From Richelia sinica FACHB-800 (GTDB lineage: Bacteria; Cyanobacteriota; Cyanobacteriia; Cyanobacteriales; Nostocaceae): a DNA stretch of 64,000 bases. A program made the translations under genes and the position numbers. The DNA is taken from the NCBI RefSeq assembly GCF_014698825.1, contig NZ_JACJTT010000003.1:248001-312000 (forward strand), in the 5' to 3' direction. How positions within the stretch are numbered: the stretch's first letter is position 1; each line of letters opens with the position of its first letter. Shown here piece by piece: positions 1-9,857 of this stretch. Below the pieces are notes generated by a model. The model was given only the letters and a program-made list of their open reading frames with translations. It was not told the origin of the DNA and did not search any database.

Positions 1-1408
1 CTTGATTCAAGCTGACCACTATGTTTTAGCCACTGGTGCTTGGGCTAATGAATTATTACCCATACCAGTCCAGCCGCGCAAAGGACAAATGTTGCGGGTG
101 CGCGTACCAGAATCAATAGCAGAATTACCATTAACACGGGTTTTATTCGGTCAGAATATTTACATTGTGCCTCGACGCGATCGCTCCATTATTATTGGTG
201 CTACTAGTGAAAATGTCGGCTTTACTCCCCACAACACCCCTGCGGGCATTCAAAACTTACTCCAAGGGGCAACTCGTCTTTATCCTGCCCTACAAAACTA
301 CAATATTGAAGAATTTTGGTGGGGATTTCGTCCTGCTACTCCCGATGAATTGCCAATTTTGGGTGCTAGCCACTGCCCAAATTTAACTTTAGCCACAGGT
401 CATTATCGCAATGGCATTCTACTAGCACCCATCACAGGGAAATTAATTGCGGACTTAATTTCTGAGGAAAAGACAGACCCTTTATTAGCTGACTTTCATT
501 ATTCCCGCTTCCAAGTACAATCATCTACCACCACACAAATGCTGACTCATCCTGCTAATTTCACCAACGGACATCATAATCACTTATCTTTATCCACCTC
601 CGAAGAGACGATTCCAGATTCTCAACTGATCATTGCTGGTAAAGCCTTCAAATCGCGGTTGATGACAGGAACGGGGAAATATCGCAGCATTGAGGAAATG
701 CAGCGCAGTGTCGCTAGTAGTGGTTGCCAAATTGTCACCGTAGCTGTGCGTCGAGTTCAAACCAAAGCTCCAGGACACGAAGGTTTAGCAGAAGCATTGG
801 ATTGGCAAAAAATTTGGATGTTACCTAATACTGCTGGTTGTCAAACCGCCGAGGAAGCCATTCGGGTGGCACGATTGGGCAGAGAAATGGCGAAACTGTT
901 AGGGCAAGAAGATAATAATTTTGTCAAATTAGAAGTTATACCTGATCCTAAATATTTACTGCCAGACCCCATCGGCACATTGCAAGCTGCTGAACAACTG
1001 GTCAAAGAAGGCTTTGCCGTTTTACCCTACATTAATGCTGACCCCATGTTAGCCAAACGCTTAGAGGAAGTAGGCACTGCCACAGTTATGCCTTTAGCTG
1101 CACCGATTGGTTCTGGACAGGGGCTAAAAACCTTGGCCAATATTCAGATTATTATTGAGAATGCCAAAGTCCCTGTAGTCGTAGATGCGGGCATTGGTGC
1201 CCCTTCTGAGGCTGCCCAGGCGATGGAATTAGGGGCAGATGCTCTATTAATTAATAGTGCGATCGCTCTAGCTCAAAATCCCCCTGCTATGGCCCAGGCG
1301 ATGAAATTGGCGGCTATTGCTGGTCGTTTAGCATATTTGGCGGGGAGAATGCCGATGAAAGAATATGCTAGTCCTAGCTCACCTTTAACAGGGACTATTA
1401 GTGCTTAG
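1..1408 (+). CDS. thiOG: Bifunctional glycine oxidase / thiazole synthase (ThiO-ThiG fusion), 5' truncated by window edge
   Basis: The visible 468 residues join the C-terminal part of a FAD-dependent glycine oxidase (ThiO) to a complete thiazole synthase (ThiG). ThiO converts glycine to the imine, and ThiG condenses it with deoxyxylulose phosphate and ThiS thiocarboxylate to make the thiamine thiazole. The ThiO part ends near residue 165 with a typical substrate-end stretch ([15 protein letters not shown]). A linker of about 40 residues rich in H, T and S follows, then ThiG from about residue 208. ThiG signatures are [12 protein letters not shown], the Schiff-base lysine in VKLEVIPD, and phosphate-binding loops near [14 protein letters not shown]. 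The FAD-binding N-terminus lies left of base 1. The fusion is normal for cyanobacteria of this group and makes the product self-sufficient for two consecutive steps. Confidence 0.95.
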   Translation, partial: LIQADHYVLATGAWANELLPIPVQPRKGQMLRVRVPESIAELPLTRVLFGQNIYIVPRRDRSIIIGATSENVGFTPHNTPAGIQNLLQGATRLYPALQNYNIEEFWWGFRPATPDELPILGASHCPNLTLATGHYRNGILLAPITGKLIADLISEEKTDPLLADFHYSRFQVQSSTTTQMLTHPANFTNGHHNHLSLSTSEETIPDSQLIIAGKAFKSRLMTGTGKYRSIEEMQRSVASSGCQIVTVAVRRVQTKAPGHEGLAEALDWQKIWMLPNTAGCQTAEEAIRVARLGREMAKLLGQEDNNFVKLEVIPDPKYLLPDPIGTLQAAEQLVKEGFAVLPYINADPMLAKRLEEVGTATVMPLAAPIGSGQGLKTLANIQIIIENAKVPVVVDAGIGAPSEAAQAMELGADALLINSAIALAQNPPAMAQAMKLAAIAGRLAYLAGRMPMKEYASPSSPLTGTISA

Positions 1409-2171
1409 TGAAAAACCCAAATGCTGTTAAGCCTGATGTGTCTGAAAAATTCACAATTTTGGGAAAATAAAGTTGAAAACTCCACAAATTTTCCACAATT
1501 AAATTCTAAGCTTAAGTTAATCTCAGACTTCACTCAGGTAAATCTTAGATTTTCACTCAGGTAAATATCCAGCTCCAGTTATCAAAATCCCCCTAGAAAA
1601 TCAGTTTTCTCTACAGAAACTGAAACTAGAGGGATTTTGCTTGAGAATAATTAATTTCCCGGCTGTAGAAGCTAGATTAGCTAACTCTACATCCCAGAAA
1701 ATAATTGGTGAATTGTCTGAGCAAGACGTTTTTAAATTTAGAAGTGCGCTAAATCGCATCCTCGTTAAATTTTTGTTGTCCCTGCACAGCAGAAGCTTAA
1801 ACAGGGGACGCTTGCTAGAAAAAACTAGCTTTTTGGTACAAGTACCAAAGAGTCTTACAGTTTTTGGGAGGTTGGGTGAGCCTTTAGAGGTCGGCCTCAC
1901 CCTCCAGGTTGTTCAGCTTGCTGTTTGAATAAGATTCAAAATTTAAACACTATGTAGCCATTTACGGGAAACAGGGTAAATGACTTGGTTGCTGAAATTG
2001 TTTTCAACAACAGAAATTTTGCAAACTGAATATAAACCATCGAAACCGACTTAGCTATTGATTGAGTCAAGAGTAGAAAGGCAAATAGTTGTAAATCTAC
2101 TCTTGTAGTCAGTTCAGTAAGGAATTTGTTTTTAACTTGTGATTTTAGAATCTAGGCTTCTAAAAGCAGAT
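1409..2171. other. Intergenic spacer with one long imperfect hairpin
   Basis: No convincing gene is visible. Short open frames on both strands (about 1600-1928) overlap each other and have no family signature. The spacer contains a direct repeat of CACTCAGGTAAAT near 1531-1566 and a long hairpin listed separately. The rest is AT-rich with no recognisable RNA gene. Confidence 0.5.
1583..1639. repeat. Long imperfect inverted repeat (hairpin) downstream of thiOG
   Basis: The arms CAAAATCCCCCTAG (1583-1596) and CTAGAGGGATTTTG (1626-1639) pair over 14 bases with one mismatch. The loop itself contains a second complementary pair (TCAGTTT with AGAAACTGA), so the whole element can fold into one long rod. 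No T-tract follows on either side, so it is not a standard terminator. It could be a small palindromic repeat element or a processing hairpin at the end of the thiOG transcript. Confidence 0.5.
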
Positions 2172-2366
2172 TCATATTTCACCATTAACTTGCATTTGAT
2201 GAACCTGATCTGCTAACTCTTGACGATTTTGCTCATCGAGCTTATCAATAGCTAACATACCCATCAAAATAACCTCTTTCAAGGTTAAACGTGTCGAATG
2301 TGCCTGTTTTTGCACAATCTCCTTGATAATTGGACTTACACCGATTGCTGTACTAGCTCTAGCCAC
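2172..2366 (-). CDS. Small hypothetical protein, 64 aa
   Basis: A 64-residue open frame with a GTG start and no upstream ATG before an in-frame stop. The product is soluble, mixed-charge and predicted helical (EIVQKQAHSTRLTLKEVIL, then LDEQNRQELADQVHQM), with amino-acid usage like a real protein. I do not recognise the family. It stands alone between two long spacers and no clear ribosome-binding site precedes the GTG. It may be a small regulator-type protein or a chance frame. Confidence 0.4.
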   Translation of the reverse strand: MARASTAIGVSPIIKEIVQKQAHSTRLTLKEVILMGMLAIDKLDEQNRQELADQVHQMQVNGEI

Positions 2367-3076
2367 GGAACAAGAGGAAACATTAATGACTTCGCATAAA
2401 TATTAGCATTTTAAATGGTGTTATTCAAAGAAAACAAAAAGAGACTTTATGCAACTTTGTTTAAATTAACATTTGCGTGTATAAGCTTAATGATTAGAGA
2501 ATTGGGTGATTTCATTATTTCCACCCATTTGTACTTAAGCAAAAATTCGATAATTTCTGAAAACTAATTCAGAAAAGTTTCCGTAATATTGACGCTTTCT
2601 AGGTTTAAAAGTGTCTATAAACAGCAAATTCTGATGAAGATAAGATGAAAAATTGTTGCTAATAGAGGTAATTACTGAAGGAGAAAAGACAGAAATAAAC
2701 AAGACTTTATGAATAAAAGATGATAGTTATATCTACGGTTTATTTAGTATTTTTTGTTACTTTTAGCTACAAAACTTAATTTTAACAACGAAAAAACTTA
2801 TATTTTTTCTTAAATTAATTAGTAATTTTTATTGTTTCTATCACTACTTGACCCTAGATCACATCTAACTCCAGAGTGAATTTTCTGAATTCACCAATGA
2901 TACTTGTGAGACTTTTTCGACTTGATCACTCAAAGTTACTGTAATTACTTACCTTGTTTGCCCTAGCTAAATAGTGTACATGAGAAGAATAAGTGAATTA
3001 AATCTAAATTTTCCTGAAATTAGCTATTTCTGGCTGTCATAAGGAAAAGTGTTCAGTACAAGGAGAGAAAATCACG
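2367..3076. other. AT-rich spacer, about 700 bp, no gene seen
   Basis: A long AT-rich stretch upstream of the secreted hydrolase gene. I see no open frame with protein-like composition, no tRNA and no strong hairpin. It presumably holds the promoter of the gene at 3077. An AAGGAGAGAAA ribosome-binding site lies just before that start. Confidence 0.5.
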
Positions 3077-4228
3077 ATGAGGGAACCTTATCTGTTGGCA
3101 GCAAGCTTGTTAACAGGATTGGCAATACCAGCATCGGCTCTCCCACAGATGTCGAGTATACCATCGACAAATTCAGGATTCCTGAAGGATGGACAACAGG
3201 AATCATATTTATCAGTTGGTGGAAAAATCATCTCTAGTGTGAATCGTTCTGTCTCAAAATTGAGTAGCCAAACTGTTTCTCCATTCCATGGTTCACAGTC
3301 AATGGCTGGTGAGCAAGTAATTCCTAGTTTTGAAGGTACTGTACCAGAATTCAGTCATCAAGTTGTATCTAGAGGTGCATCAAATTCGCCCTCAGAGCAA
3401 GATATTTTGAATATAGAGGTGTTGTTGTCGGAATTTAGGAACAAATTTGCTTCTAACTCCATAAATTCAGCAATTAACTCTCATAATCAAGAAGCTAGCC
3501 CGAAAGTAGTTTCAGGTAGCCAGTTGTATTACCAAAGGTTAGCTTCTCTGAAAACTGGTCAAATTTACACTCGTGTAGATGATAGTAACTTAGACTCTTT
3601 GTGGGGGTCAGCACGTCGGCATAAGCTGACATATGAAGATTGGAAAAGCCTATTAGCGATGGAAGCTAAAGCGATCGCTCAAGGTCAAGGTACAAATCGC
3701 TTGAGTATCTTGATTGGTGATTCCTTAAGCATGTGGTTTCCTCGGGAAAGTTTACCTGTGGGGAAACTGTGGCTAAATCAAGGCATTTCTGGTGATACAT
3801 CTGGAGGAGTATTCAGAAGATTATCAGCATTTGCTAACACCAGGCCAGAAGCGATTTATGTGATGGTGGGAATTAATGATTTACGCAAAGGTGCTAGTGA
3901 CACAGTAATTTTGCAGAATTACCAACGTATTCTCAAGCGTCTGCGGCAAACTCACCCTGAAACGAGAATAATTGTCCAGTCAATTTTGCCTGTCCGTTGG
4001 AAAAGTATTCCTAACAGCCGTATCCGCAAACTGAATGGACAAATAGCGAAAATTGCGAAAACAGCAGGTGCTAATTACCTGAATATCCATAATTGGTTTA
4101 CGGATGGAGAAGGTAATTTGCGTACAGATTTAACTACAGATGGATTACATCTTTCTGCTCAAGGATATGATGTTTGGCGTTCAGCACTACAAAAAATAGA
4201 ATTTAGGCTCGCACAACGCCAAAGTTAA
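3077..4228 (+). CDS. Secreted SGNH/GDSL-type hydrolase, 383 aa
   Basis: The protein begins with a signal peptide (hydrophobic LLAASLLTGLAIPASA ending near residue 20). A low-complexity Ser/Gln-rich region runs to about residue 150, then an SGNH hydrolase domain. Block I is IGDSLS at residues 213-218 with nucleophile Ser216. Block II is the Gly in GISGDTSGG. Block III is GIND. Block V is DGLH (Asp355, His358). These give the full Ser-Asp-His triad and oxyanion residues of periplasmic esterases or acyl hydrolases acting on glycans, lipids or peptidoglycan. The substrate cannot be told. The start is supported by AGGAGA about ten bases upstream. The gene appears monocistronic. Confidence 0.88.
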   Translation: MREPYLLAASLLTGLAIPASALPQMSSIPSTNSGFLKDGQQESYLSVGGKIISSVNRSVSKLSSQTVSPFHGSQSMAGEQVIPSFEGTVPEFSHQVVSRGASNSPSEQDILNIEVLLSEFRNKFASNSINSAINSHNQEASPKVVSGSQLYYQRLASLKTGQIYTRVDDSNLDSLWGSARRHKLTYEDWKSLLAMEAKAIAQGQGTNRLSILIGDSLSMWFPRESLPVGKLWLNQGISGDTSGGVFRRLSAFANTRPEAIYVMVGINDLRKGASDTVILQNYQRILKRLRQTHPETRIIVQSILPVRWKSIPNSRIRKLNGQIAKIAKTAGANYLNIHNWFTDGEGNLRTDLTTDGLHLSAQGYDVWRSALQKIEFRLAQRQS

Positions 4229-4340
4229 GCAAATATCCCAGGAACAGGTTCGATGAACAGAGTATTTGTGTCTGGTAGGGTTTATTGAGGTGAAAGAGTT
4301 AAGCCACACCTCCACTGGGATGAAATATTAGGTGTGGATG

Positions 4341-5165
4341 CTAAGACGGAACAGATGAGGTTTGTAATACCTGATTTAATTTGCCACTGCGATAACCTTC
4401 TAAATCTAAAGTGACGTAGATGAAACCTAGCTGCTGAAATTTGGCTACTAATGAGGGTAAATCGGTAGTTAAGACAAAATTTTTAATTTGTTCTGGGGAT
4501 AATTCAATTCTGGCTGTATCACCTTCAGAACGTACCCGTAAATTTTGCCAACCAAGGTTTTGCAGATAAATTTCGGCTCTACCCACACGCTGTAATTTAG
4601 CGATGGTAATTTCTTCACCATAGGGAAAACGGGAACTCAGACAAGGTTGAGCAGGTTTATCCCACCAAGGTAAACCCAGTTGTTGAGAAATTTGACGGAC
4701 TTCAGCTTTAGTAAGATTCACTTCTGCTAGAGGCGATCGCGCACCCCGTTCTTTTGCAGCTTGGATGCCAGGACGATAGTCATGTAAATCATCAGCGTTT
4801 ACCCCATCCACCACATAGGGATAACCTAACTCTAAAGCTAGAGGCTTGAGGGTGTCGTGTAATTCGCTTTTACAAAAATAGCAGCGATTCACAGGATTAG
4901 AAGTGTAATTAGGATTGTCCATTTCGTGGGTTTGGACAATTTTGTGGGGTATACCAATAAATGCAGCTTGCTGGGAAGCTGCTGCCAACTCTTCTGGTAA
5001 GAGGGAAGGAGAAATAGCCGTTACAGCCAAAGCGCGATCGCCCAATACATCATAGGCAATCTTCGCCACCAATGTACTATCAACGCCTCCAGAATAGGCA
5101 ATTAAAGCCCGTTCCATCTCTGTAAATAAGGCTTTTAAGCTTTCTAATTTTTCTGTCAGTATCAT
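4341..5165 (-). CDS. larE: LarE-type ATP-dependent sulfur transferase, 274 aa
   Basis: An N-type ATP pyrophosphatase with the PP-loop SGGVDS at residues 25-30. In characterised bacteria LarE adenylates the nickel-pincer precursor and donates sulfur to it. The Lactobacillus plantarum enzyme sacrifices a cysteine in the motif matched here by PAQPCLSSR (Cys175). This protein also has a CxxC pair (NRCYFCKSE, Cys95 and Cys98). With Cys175 that makes three cysteines, the pattern I associate with LarE enzymes that bind a [4Fe-4S] cluster instead of destroying themselves; this is inference. No larB, larC or lactate racemase gene is next to it in the window, so the pathway role in this organism is open. 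Length is normal for the family. Confidence 0.85.
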   Translation of the reverse strand: MILTEKLESLKALFTEMERALIAYSGGVDSTLVAKIAYDVLGDRALAVTAISPSLLPEELAAASQQAAFIGIPHKIVQTHEMDNPNYTSNPVNRCYFCKSELHDTLKPLALELGYPYVVDGVNADDLHDYRPGIQAAKERGARSPLAEVNLTKAEVRQISQQLGLPWWDKPAQPCLSSRFPYGEEITIAKLQRVGRAEIYLQNLGWQNLRVRSEGDTARIELSPEQIKNFVLTTDLPSLVAKFQQLGFIYVTLDLEGYRSGKLNQVLQTSSVPS

Positions 5166-5351
5166 TTCCTATTCTGCCCCTAATAGCTCCTGACCAGTTC
5201 TATCTTAAATGAGTTAGATTGAGGCAGTGCAATGGGAAATTGATATGTGGGTGGAAATTAAACGATTAATCAGCGCAAGATGAAAATCATCTCCACAGGG
5301 TGGGGAGTTTCAAACCTGAAGATCCGACTCCAACCATCATCTTGTCAATTC

Positions 5352-7172
5352 TTAACTATACTTTGTGACCATATTACCTAAAAGCGGTAAATCTAAAGGC
5401 TTAGAAATATAGTCATTAAAACCAGCATTTAAACAAGTTTCCCTATCTCCCTTCATTGCCATTGCCGTTTGGGCAATAATAGGAACATGCCTAAATTTCT
5501 CATTAACTCGTAACTGCTGAACTAACTTTAATCCATCACCATCAGGGAGATTAATATCTAATAAAATCACTGCTGGTTCTAGATTGTGGAGATGTAACCA
5601 CATTTCCGCAGCAGTGTTGACGCAAGTTACTTGATAACCCAATCTATTCAGATAAATTTTAATCAGTTCGGCATTAGATAAATCATCTTCTACTAATAAA
5701 ATATCTTTGTTTTTATGCAGATTATTTGTGTTATGTATGTTAACATAATTACTTACTGATTTACTGCTTGCAAGACCTACTATCTGGTTATTATCATTAG
5801 TATCTAAAACTTTATTTTCGGGATTTTGGGGAAGGATAATCGTAAAGCGTGAGCCACAATTCACTTCAGATTCTAACTCTAACCACCCACCATGAATTTC
5901 TGCCAGTTTTTGAGTTACTACTAATCCTAAACCTGTACCTTCATGACGACCACAAGCAGGATTGAGAATTTGAGAATAGGGTTGAAATAGTGATGCTTGA
6001 TCTTCTGGAGAAATGCCAGTGCCAGTATCCCACACAGTGAATTTAAACCATTTATCTTGCTGTATTACCTTCAGTCCAACGCTACCTGTCGTCGTAAACT
6101 TTAAGGCATTAAAAAGTAAATTTAACAGCATTTGCTTGAGTCGTAATGAATCAGCAATGAGAGTTTTAATTTCTGGTTCTATTTCTAGATGCAGTTTTAA
6201 ACCTCTATTCGCTGCTTTTTCCTTGACTAAGGATAAAACATTATGACAAAGGGAGGGAATATCGACGATTTCCCATTGCACTTCTAATTGGTTGGCTTCT
6301 ATTTTAGAAAGATCCAAAATATCATTAATCAATCCCAGTAAATGCTTACCGCTAGACTGAATAATATTGAGATACTCTTGATGGCGCTGTTTCTCTGTGT
6401 CGTAACCTTGTGCTAAAAGTAAATGGGTAAAGCCAATAATAGAACTGAGAGGAGTACGAATTTCATGGCTAGTATTAGCTAGAAACTGGTTTTTGAGTTG
6501 ATGAGTGCGTTCCAGTTCTTGATTAAATTGAGCTAATTGTTGGCATTGTTGTTGCCAATAGAGAATTTGTTCACATTGTTTGAGTGCAACACCAAGATAT
6601 TCACAACTTCTAGTCATTAATTGCGATATCAGTGGTATTTGGGATGGGGTAATAGATGCACAACTAGATTTTTGTGAGTAGTTAGCAATAATTAACCATC
6701 CCTCTACACCACTAGTATTGACCATGAAGTGCCAAGCCCTTTGGGGTTTTTGGCTACTCATTTGCTGCAAATCTTCTATTTTGATAGCATCTTGTAGTTT
6801 CAGACGCAGTTTCGTCCCTTTTTTGGGGATAATTTCCAGGACTGGCTGTGGAGGATGAGTAGATGGGCAAGAAGAAATATAGGAGACCGTACCAACTGTG
6901 GCTTCAGAGTTAAACAAGGCTAAGGCCACCCAGTTAACGCTTAAAGCTTTTTGGAGTTGGTTAACTATCACCTGAAAAATTTCTGCTTGAGTGGATATGC
7001 CTAAAGGCATTGTGGTATCAGCAGATAATAAGCAGTGGTTGAGACAACTTTGTAATTCATTAAGACTGCCTTCTAACCACAACTCAGCACACAGTTCCTG
7101 AGTTTTTTTCAAAAGCGCTGATGTTTGATTAATATGTAAGTTCTGTTCTGGTAAGCTTGAAGACTGCTGCAT
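5352..7172 (-). CDS. Hybrid sensor histidine kinase / response regulator, about 606 aa
   Basis: The domain order is an N-terminal GAF-like sensory region (about residues 40-205), a short coiled coil, a HisKA dimerisation domain with the H-box FLANTSHEIRTP (His about 238), a HATPase domain (N-box NLLFNALKFT, G-boxes DTGTGIS and HEGTGLGL), a linker of about 45 residues rich in Asn, and a receiver domain (acidic pair in VEDD, phospho-acceptor Asp near 541 in LLDINLPDGDG, Lys in YISKPLD). No transmembrane segment is visible, so it is cytoplasmic. The ATG at 7172 is preferred to a TTG two codons upstream. It stands alone, so neither its signal nor its partner can be read from context. Confidence 0.92.
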   Translation of the reverse strand: MQQSSSLPEQNLHINQTSALLKKTQELCAELWLEGSLNELQSCLNHCLLSADTTMPLGISTQAEIFQVIVNQLQKALSVNWVALALFNSEATVGTVSYISSCPSTHPPQPVLEIIPKKGTKLRLKLQDAIKIEDLQQMSSQKPQRAWHFMVNTSGVEGWLIIANYSQKSSCASITPSQIPLISQLMTRSCEYLGVALKQCEQILYWQQQCQQLAQFNQELERTHQLKNQFLANTSHEIRTPLSSIIGFTHLLLAQGYDTEKQRHQEYLNIIQSSGKHLLGLINDILDLSKIEANQLEVQWEIVDIPSLCHNVLSLVKEKAANRGLKLHLEIEPEIKTLIADSLRLKQMLLNLLFNALKFTTTGSVGLKVIQQDKWFKFTVWDTGTGISPEDQASLFQPYSQILNPACGRHEGTGLGLVVTQKLAEIHGGWLELESEVNCGSRFTIILPQNPENKVLDTNDNNQIVGLASSKSVSNYVNIHNTNNLHKNKDILLVEDDLSNAELIKIYLNRLGYQVTCVNTAAEMWLHLHNLEPAVILLDINLPDGDGLKLVQQLRVNEKFRHVPIIAQTAMAMKGDRETCLNAGFNDYISKPLDLPLLGNMVTKYS

Positions 7173-7356
7173 GGTCAACTAGACCGATGAACAAGTTTAT
7201 CTATAGGGACGAATGTAAACGAGAATTTATGTATATTAGTACACATCGTGTTTTTAATTATAAATTATAACTCATAGTGTGAATTTTAACCGGAAATCTG
7301 GTAAGTTTTGCACAAAATTCAACACTGATAAATTCCTTGATCACATCTGAAAAATT

Positions 7357-8223
7357 ATGGACATCCAAATAGCTCAATTAATTATTAACGGTATTGCGGT
7401 AGGGAGCATCATTGCTTTGGCAGCAGTGGGATTGACTCTTACCTATGGTATTTTGCGTTTGTCTAATTTTGCTCATGGTGACTTTCTCACTTTAGGGGCT
7501 TATTTGACTTTGCTGGCTAATAATCTAGGGGTAAATATTTGGTTATCAATGATTTTAGCGGCTCTGGGAACAGTAGTTGTGATGTTAGTTTGTGAAAAAC
7601 TACTCTGGACAAAAATGCGGTCTTTGCGCGCAACTTCCACAACACTAATTATTATTTCTATTGGTTTAGCTTTATTTTTACGCAATGGAATTATTTTTCT
7701 TTGGGGTGGTAAAAATCAAAATTATAATCTCCCTATTAGTCCGGCTTTAGATTTTTTTGGGGTAAAAATTCCACAAAATCAGTTACTGGTACTAGGTTTG
7801 GCGATTTTAGCGATTGTGTCATTACATTACTTGCTACAAAATACCAAAGTGGGTAAGGCAATGCGAGCGGTAGCTGATGATTTAGATTTAGCTAGGGTAT
7901 CTGGGATTAATGTAGAACAGGTAATTCTGTGGACTTGGCTAATTGCAGGGATTTTAACTTCTTTGGGTGGAAGTATGTACGGTTTAATTACAGCAGTACG
8001 TCCCAATATGGGTTGGTTTTTGATTTTACCGTTGTTTGCGTCTGTGATTCTGGGTGGAATTGGTAATCCCTACGGTGCGATCGCAGCTGCTTTTATGATT
8101 GGCATCGTCCAAGAAGTTAGTACCCTGTGGTTAGGTTCACAGTACAAGCAAGGGATAGCCCTGTTGATGATGATTGTGGTGCTGCTCATTCGTCCCAAAG
8201 GTTTATTCAAAGGTACGATCTGA
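7357..8223 (+). CDS. Branched-chain/neutral amino-acid ABC transporter permease (LivH family), 288 aa
   Basis: An integral membrane permease of the LivH type. Eight or so hydrophobic segments span the length, with the conserved N-terminal stretch GSIIALAAVGLTLTYGILR and the family signature around SGINVEQVILWTWLIAGI. In Anabaena the related NatD works with NatA, NatB, NatC and NatE to take up neutral amino acids in vegetative cells. This gene could be natD, but the other subunits are not adjacent, which is also the scattered arrangement known for nat genes. The start at 7357 gives the family's usual length. The upstream 180 bp is AT-rich and probably holds the promoter. Confidence 0.88.
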   Translation: MDIQIAQLIINGIAVGSIIALAAVGLTLTYGILRLSNFAHGDFLTLGAYLTLLANNLGVNIWLSMILAALGTVVVMLVCEKLLWTKMRSLRATSTTLIIISIGLALFLRNGIIFLWGGKNQNYNLPISPALDFFGVKIPQNQLLVLGLAILAIVSLHYLLQNTKVGKAMRAVADDLDLARVSGINVEQVILWTWLIAGILTSLGGSMYGLITAVRPNMGWFLILPLFASVILGGIGNPYGAIAAAFMIGIVQEVSTLWLGSQYKQGIALLMMIVVLLIRPKGLFKGTI

Positions 8224-8244
8224 ACAGCACCAAACCGTTATGAA

Positions 8245-8364
8245 TTACTCAATAACGTGGAAATAATAAGCAGCTACCAGGAAGTTGATAGCCAACAGGA
8301 GAATGGCCCAAGAGGCCCGGAAAGTATAGTTTGGTTTAGCGGGAGTTTTGCTCTTACCTGTCAT
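8245..8364 (-). CDS. psaX: Photosystem I subunit PsaX, 39 aa
   Basis: Reverse-strand translation of 8245-8364 gives a 39-residue single-helix membrane protein starting MTGKSKTPAKPNYTFRASWA and continuing through ILLLAINFLVAAYYF. From memory this is nearly identical to PsaX of the Thermosynechococcus photosystem I structure (KPTYAFRTFWAVLLLAINFL). PsaX is a peripheral one-helix subunit of the cyanobacterial PSI core and is found in only some cyanobacteria, including Nostocales. An AGGAG ribosome-binding site nine bases before the ATG supports the start. The gene converges on the LivH permease gene, with 21 bases between the stops. Confidence 0.9.
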   Translation of the reverse strand: MTGKSKTPAKPNYTFRASWAILLLAINFLVAAYYFHVIE

Positions 8365-8691
8365 AAGTGATGCTCCTAAATTTCATGACTTTTTAAGACA
8401 TACCAAACAGAAGCGCCAATTGCCTAAATTCTTTAAAAATATTTGTGGTAGGAGAAGGAGTTAAGAAGTTCAGGAGTCCAGGAGTTCAGAAGACAGAAGT
8501 CCAGAAGTTCAGGAGTTCAGGAGTTCAGGAGTATGCCTACGGCACGCTGCGCTAATAGGAGTTGAAAAATGCAAGAATTCAGCAGCAATCCCATGAATTA
8601 TTCTGTAACTCCTGCAACTTCTGTAACTTCTGTCTTCTTCTTTCTGTGCCACGCTGCGCTATCAGGAGTATTTATCTATCTTTACTTCCCC
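8365..8691. repeat. Spacer packed with short tandem repeats
   Basis: About 330 bp between psaX and lipA. From 8451 to 8532 the plus strand repeats units of the form AGGAGTTC / AGAAGTTC. From about 8600 to 8642 the opposite phase appears (TGTAACTCC, AACTTCTGT). Between them and after lie two copies of a GGCACGCTGCGCTA-type palindrome half. Such heptamer-like STRR tracts are common between genes of heterocystous cyanobacteria. No gene is supported. The psaX promoter should lie in the first 60 bases. Confidence 0.75.
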
Positions 8692-9609
8692 CTACTCCCC
8701 TGTTTCCCGTACTTCCTCTTCTCCTGCATGATAGGAACTACGGACTAAGGGCCCGGAGCGAACATGACTAAATCCCATTTTTCTGGCTGTGTTTCCCAGT
8801 TCCTCAAATTCTGCGGGAGTCCAGTATTTTTGTACTGGTAAATGGGCGAGGGAGGGACGCATATACTGACCAAGGGTTAAGCGATCGCATCCTACACTAC
8901 GTAGATCCACCATGGTTTGGATGATTTCTTCTACGGTTTCTCCGTGACCCAGCATCAAGCCTGATTTAGTGGGAATACTGGGGTTAATTTCTTTGACTGT
9001 AGCTAGAACTGCTAGGGAGCGATCGTATTTTGCTCCTCTACGTACCGGCCCAGTTAATCTTCTAACTGTCTCCACATTATGGTTGAAACAAGCAGGTTGG
9101 GCAGAAATAATACTTTTCAGGCGCTGATACTGTCCAACTTCTCCCGCACCATCCCAAAAATCTGGAGTTAAGACTTCAATTTGTGTATCTGGATTGAGAT
9201 GGCGGACAGCCTCCATTGTCTTGACAAAATGACCAGCGCCACCATCTGCTAAATCATCCCTTGCTACTGATGTGAGGACAACATAACTTAAACCCAAAAT
9301 TTGTACGGCTTCTGCCACTTTCATCGGTTCTTCTGGGTCAATAGCCATCGGTGCATGACCTTTATCTACTTGACAAAAACCACAAGACCGTGTACAAGTT
9401 GGGCCCATGAGTAAAAAAGTCGCAGTTTTTTGAGCGTAACACTCACCTCGATTTGGGCAACGTCCCTCTTCACAAATTGTGTGAATTTGTCGTTGCTTGA
9501 TAATACGTTGTACGGTGGAAATTTCACTAGCTTTGCCAATGGAGCGACGAAGCCAGTTAGGCATAGATATAATTTCTGATATTAACTCAGTATTTTTTGT
9601 CGAATTCAT
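8692..9609 (-). CDS. lipA: Lipoyl synthase (radical SAM), about 305 aa
   Basis: LipA inserts two sulfur atoms into protein-bound octanoyl groups to make lipoyl cofactors of 2-oxoacid dehydrogenases and the glycine cleavage H protein. Both cluster motifs are present: the auxiliary-cluster set [12 protein letters not shown] and the radical SAM set CTRSCGFC. The C-terminal RSSYHA end is typical; it contains the serine that ligates the auxiliary cluster. A GTG at 9630 would add seven residues. The ATG at 9609 is chosen, although neither has a strong ribosome-binding site. Cyanobacteria often carry two lipA genes; which paralogue this is cannot be told here. Confidence 0.92.
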   Translation of the reverse strand: MNSTKNTELISEIISMPNWLRRSIGKASEISTVQRIIKQRQIHTICEEGRCPNRGECYAQKTATFLLMGPTCTRSCGFCQVDKGHAPMAIDPEEPMKVAEAVQILGLSYVVLTSVARDDLADGGAGHFVKTMEAVRHLNPDTQIEVLTPDFWDGAGEVGQYQRLKSIISAQPACFNHNVETVRRLTGPVRRGAKYDRSLAVLATVKEINPSIPTKSGLMLGHGETVEEIIQTMVDLRSVGCDRLTLGQYMRPSLAHLPVQKYWTPAEFEELGNTARKMGFSHVRSGPLVRSSYHAGEEEVRETGE

Positions 9610-9857
9610 AGACAATTCCGCAAAATGCACATATCTATATAGTATTGAGGGGGTGTACTGTAGTTATGGAATTAATATCATACAAAGTTAGTGAAATCCA
9701 CATAATCAGGTTCCACTAAGAACTTGTAGTTTTTTCACTTATACAGGAAATTACTCTCCCCTAATCTACATAAATTTTGGATATAGTGGGAGAATTCTTA
9801 AGGGCAGTAGGCAAACCCACCATTTAAACTAATAAATTTCTGGTAGAGTAATCAGTC

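Noticed and set aside
1601-1928. Overlapping open frames on both strands
   Set aside because: Both lack family signatures, ribosome-binding sites and protein-like composition, and they contradict each other over the same bases.
8451-8532. Possible CRISPR array
   Set aside because: The units are only about 8 bases, contiguous and without unique spacers; they are STRR-type tandem repeats.
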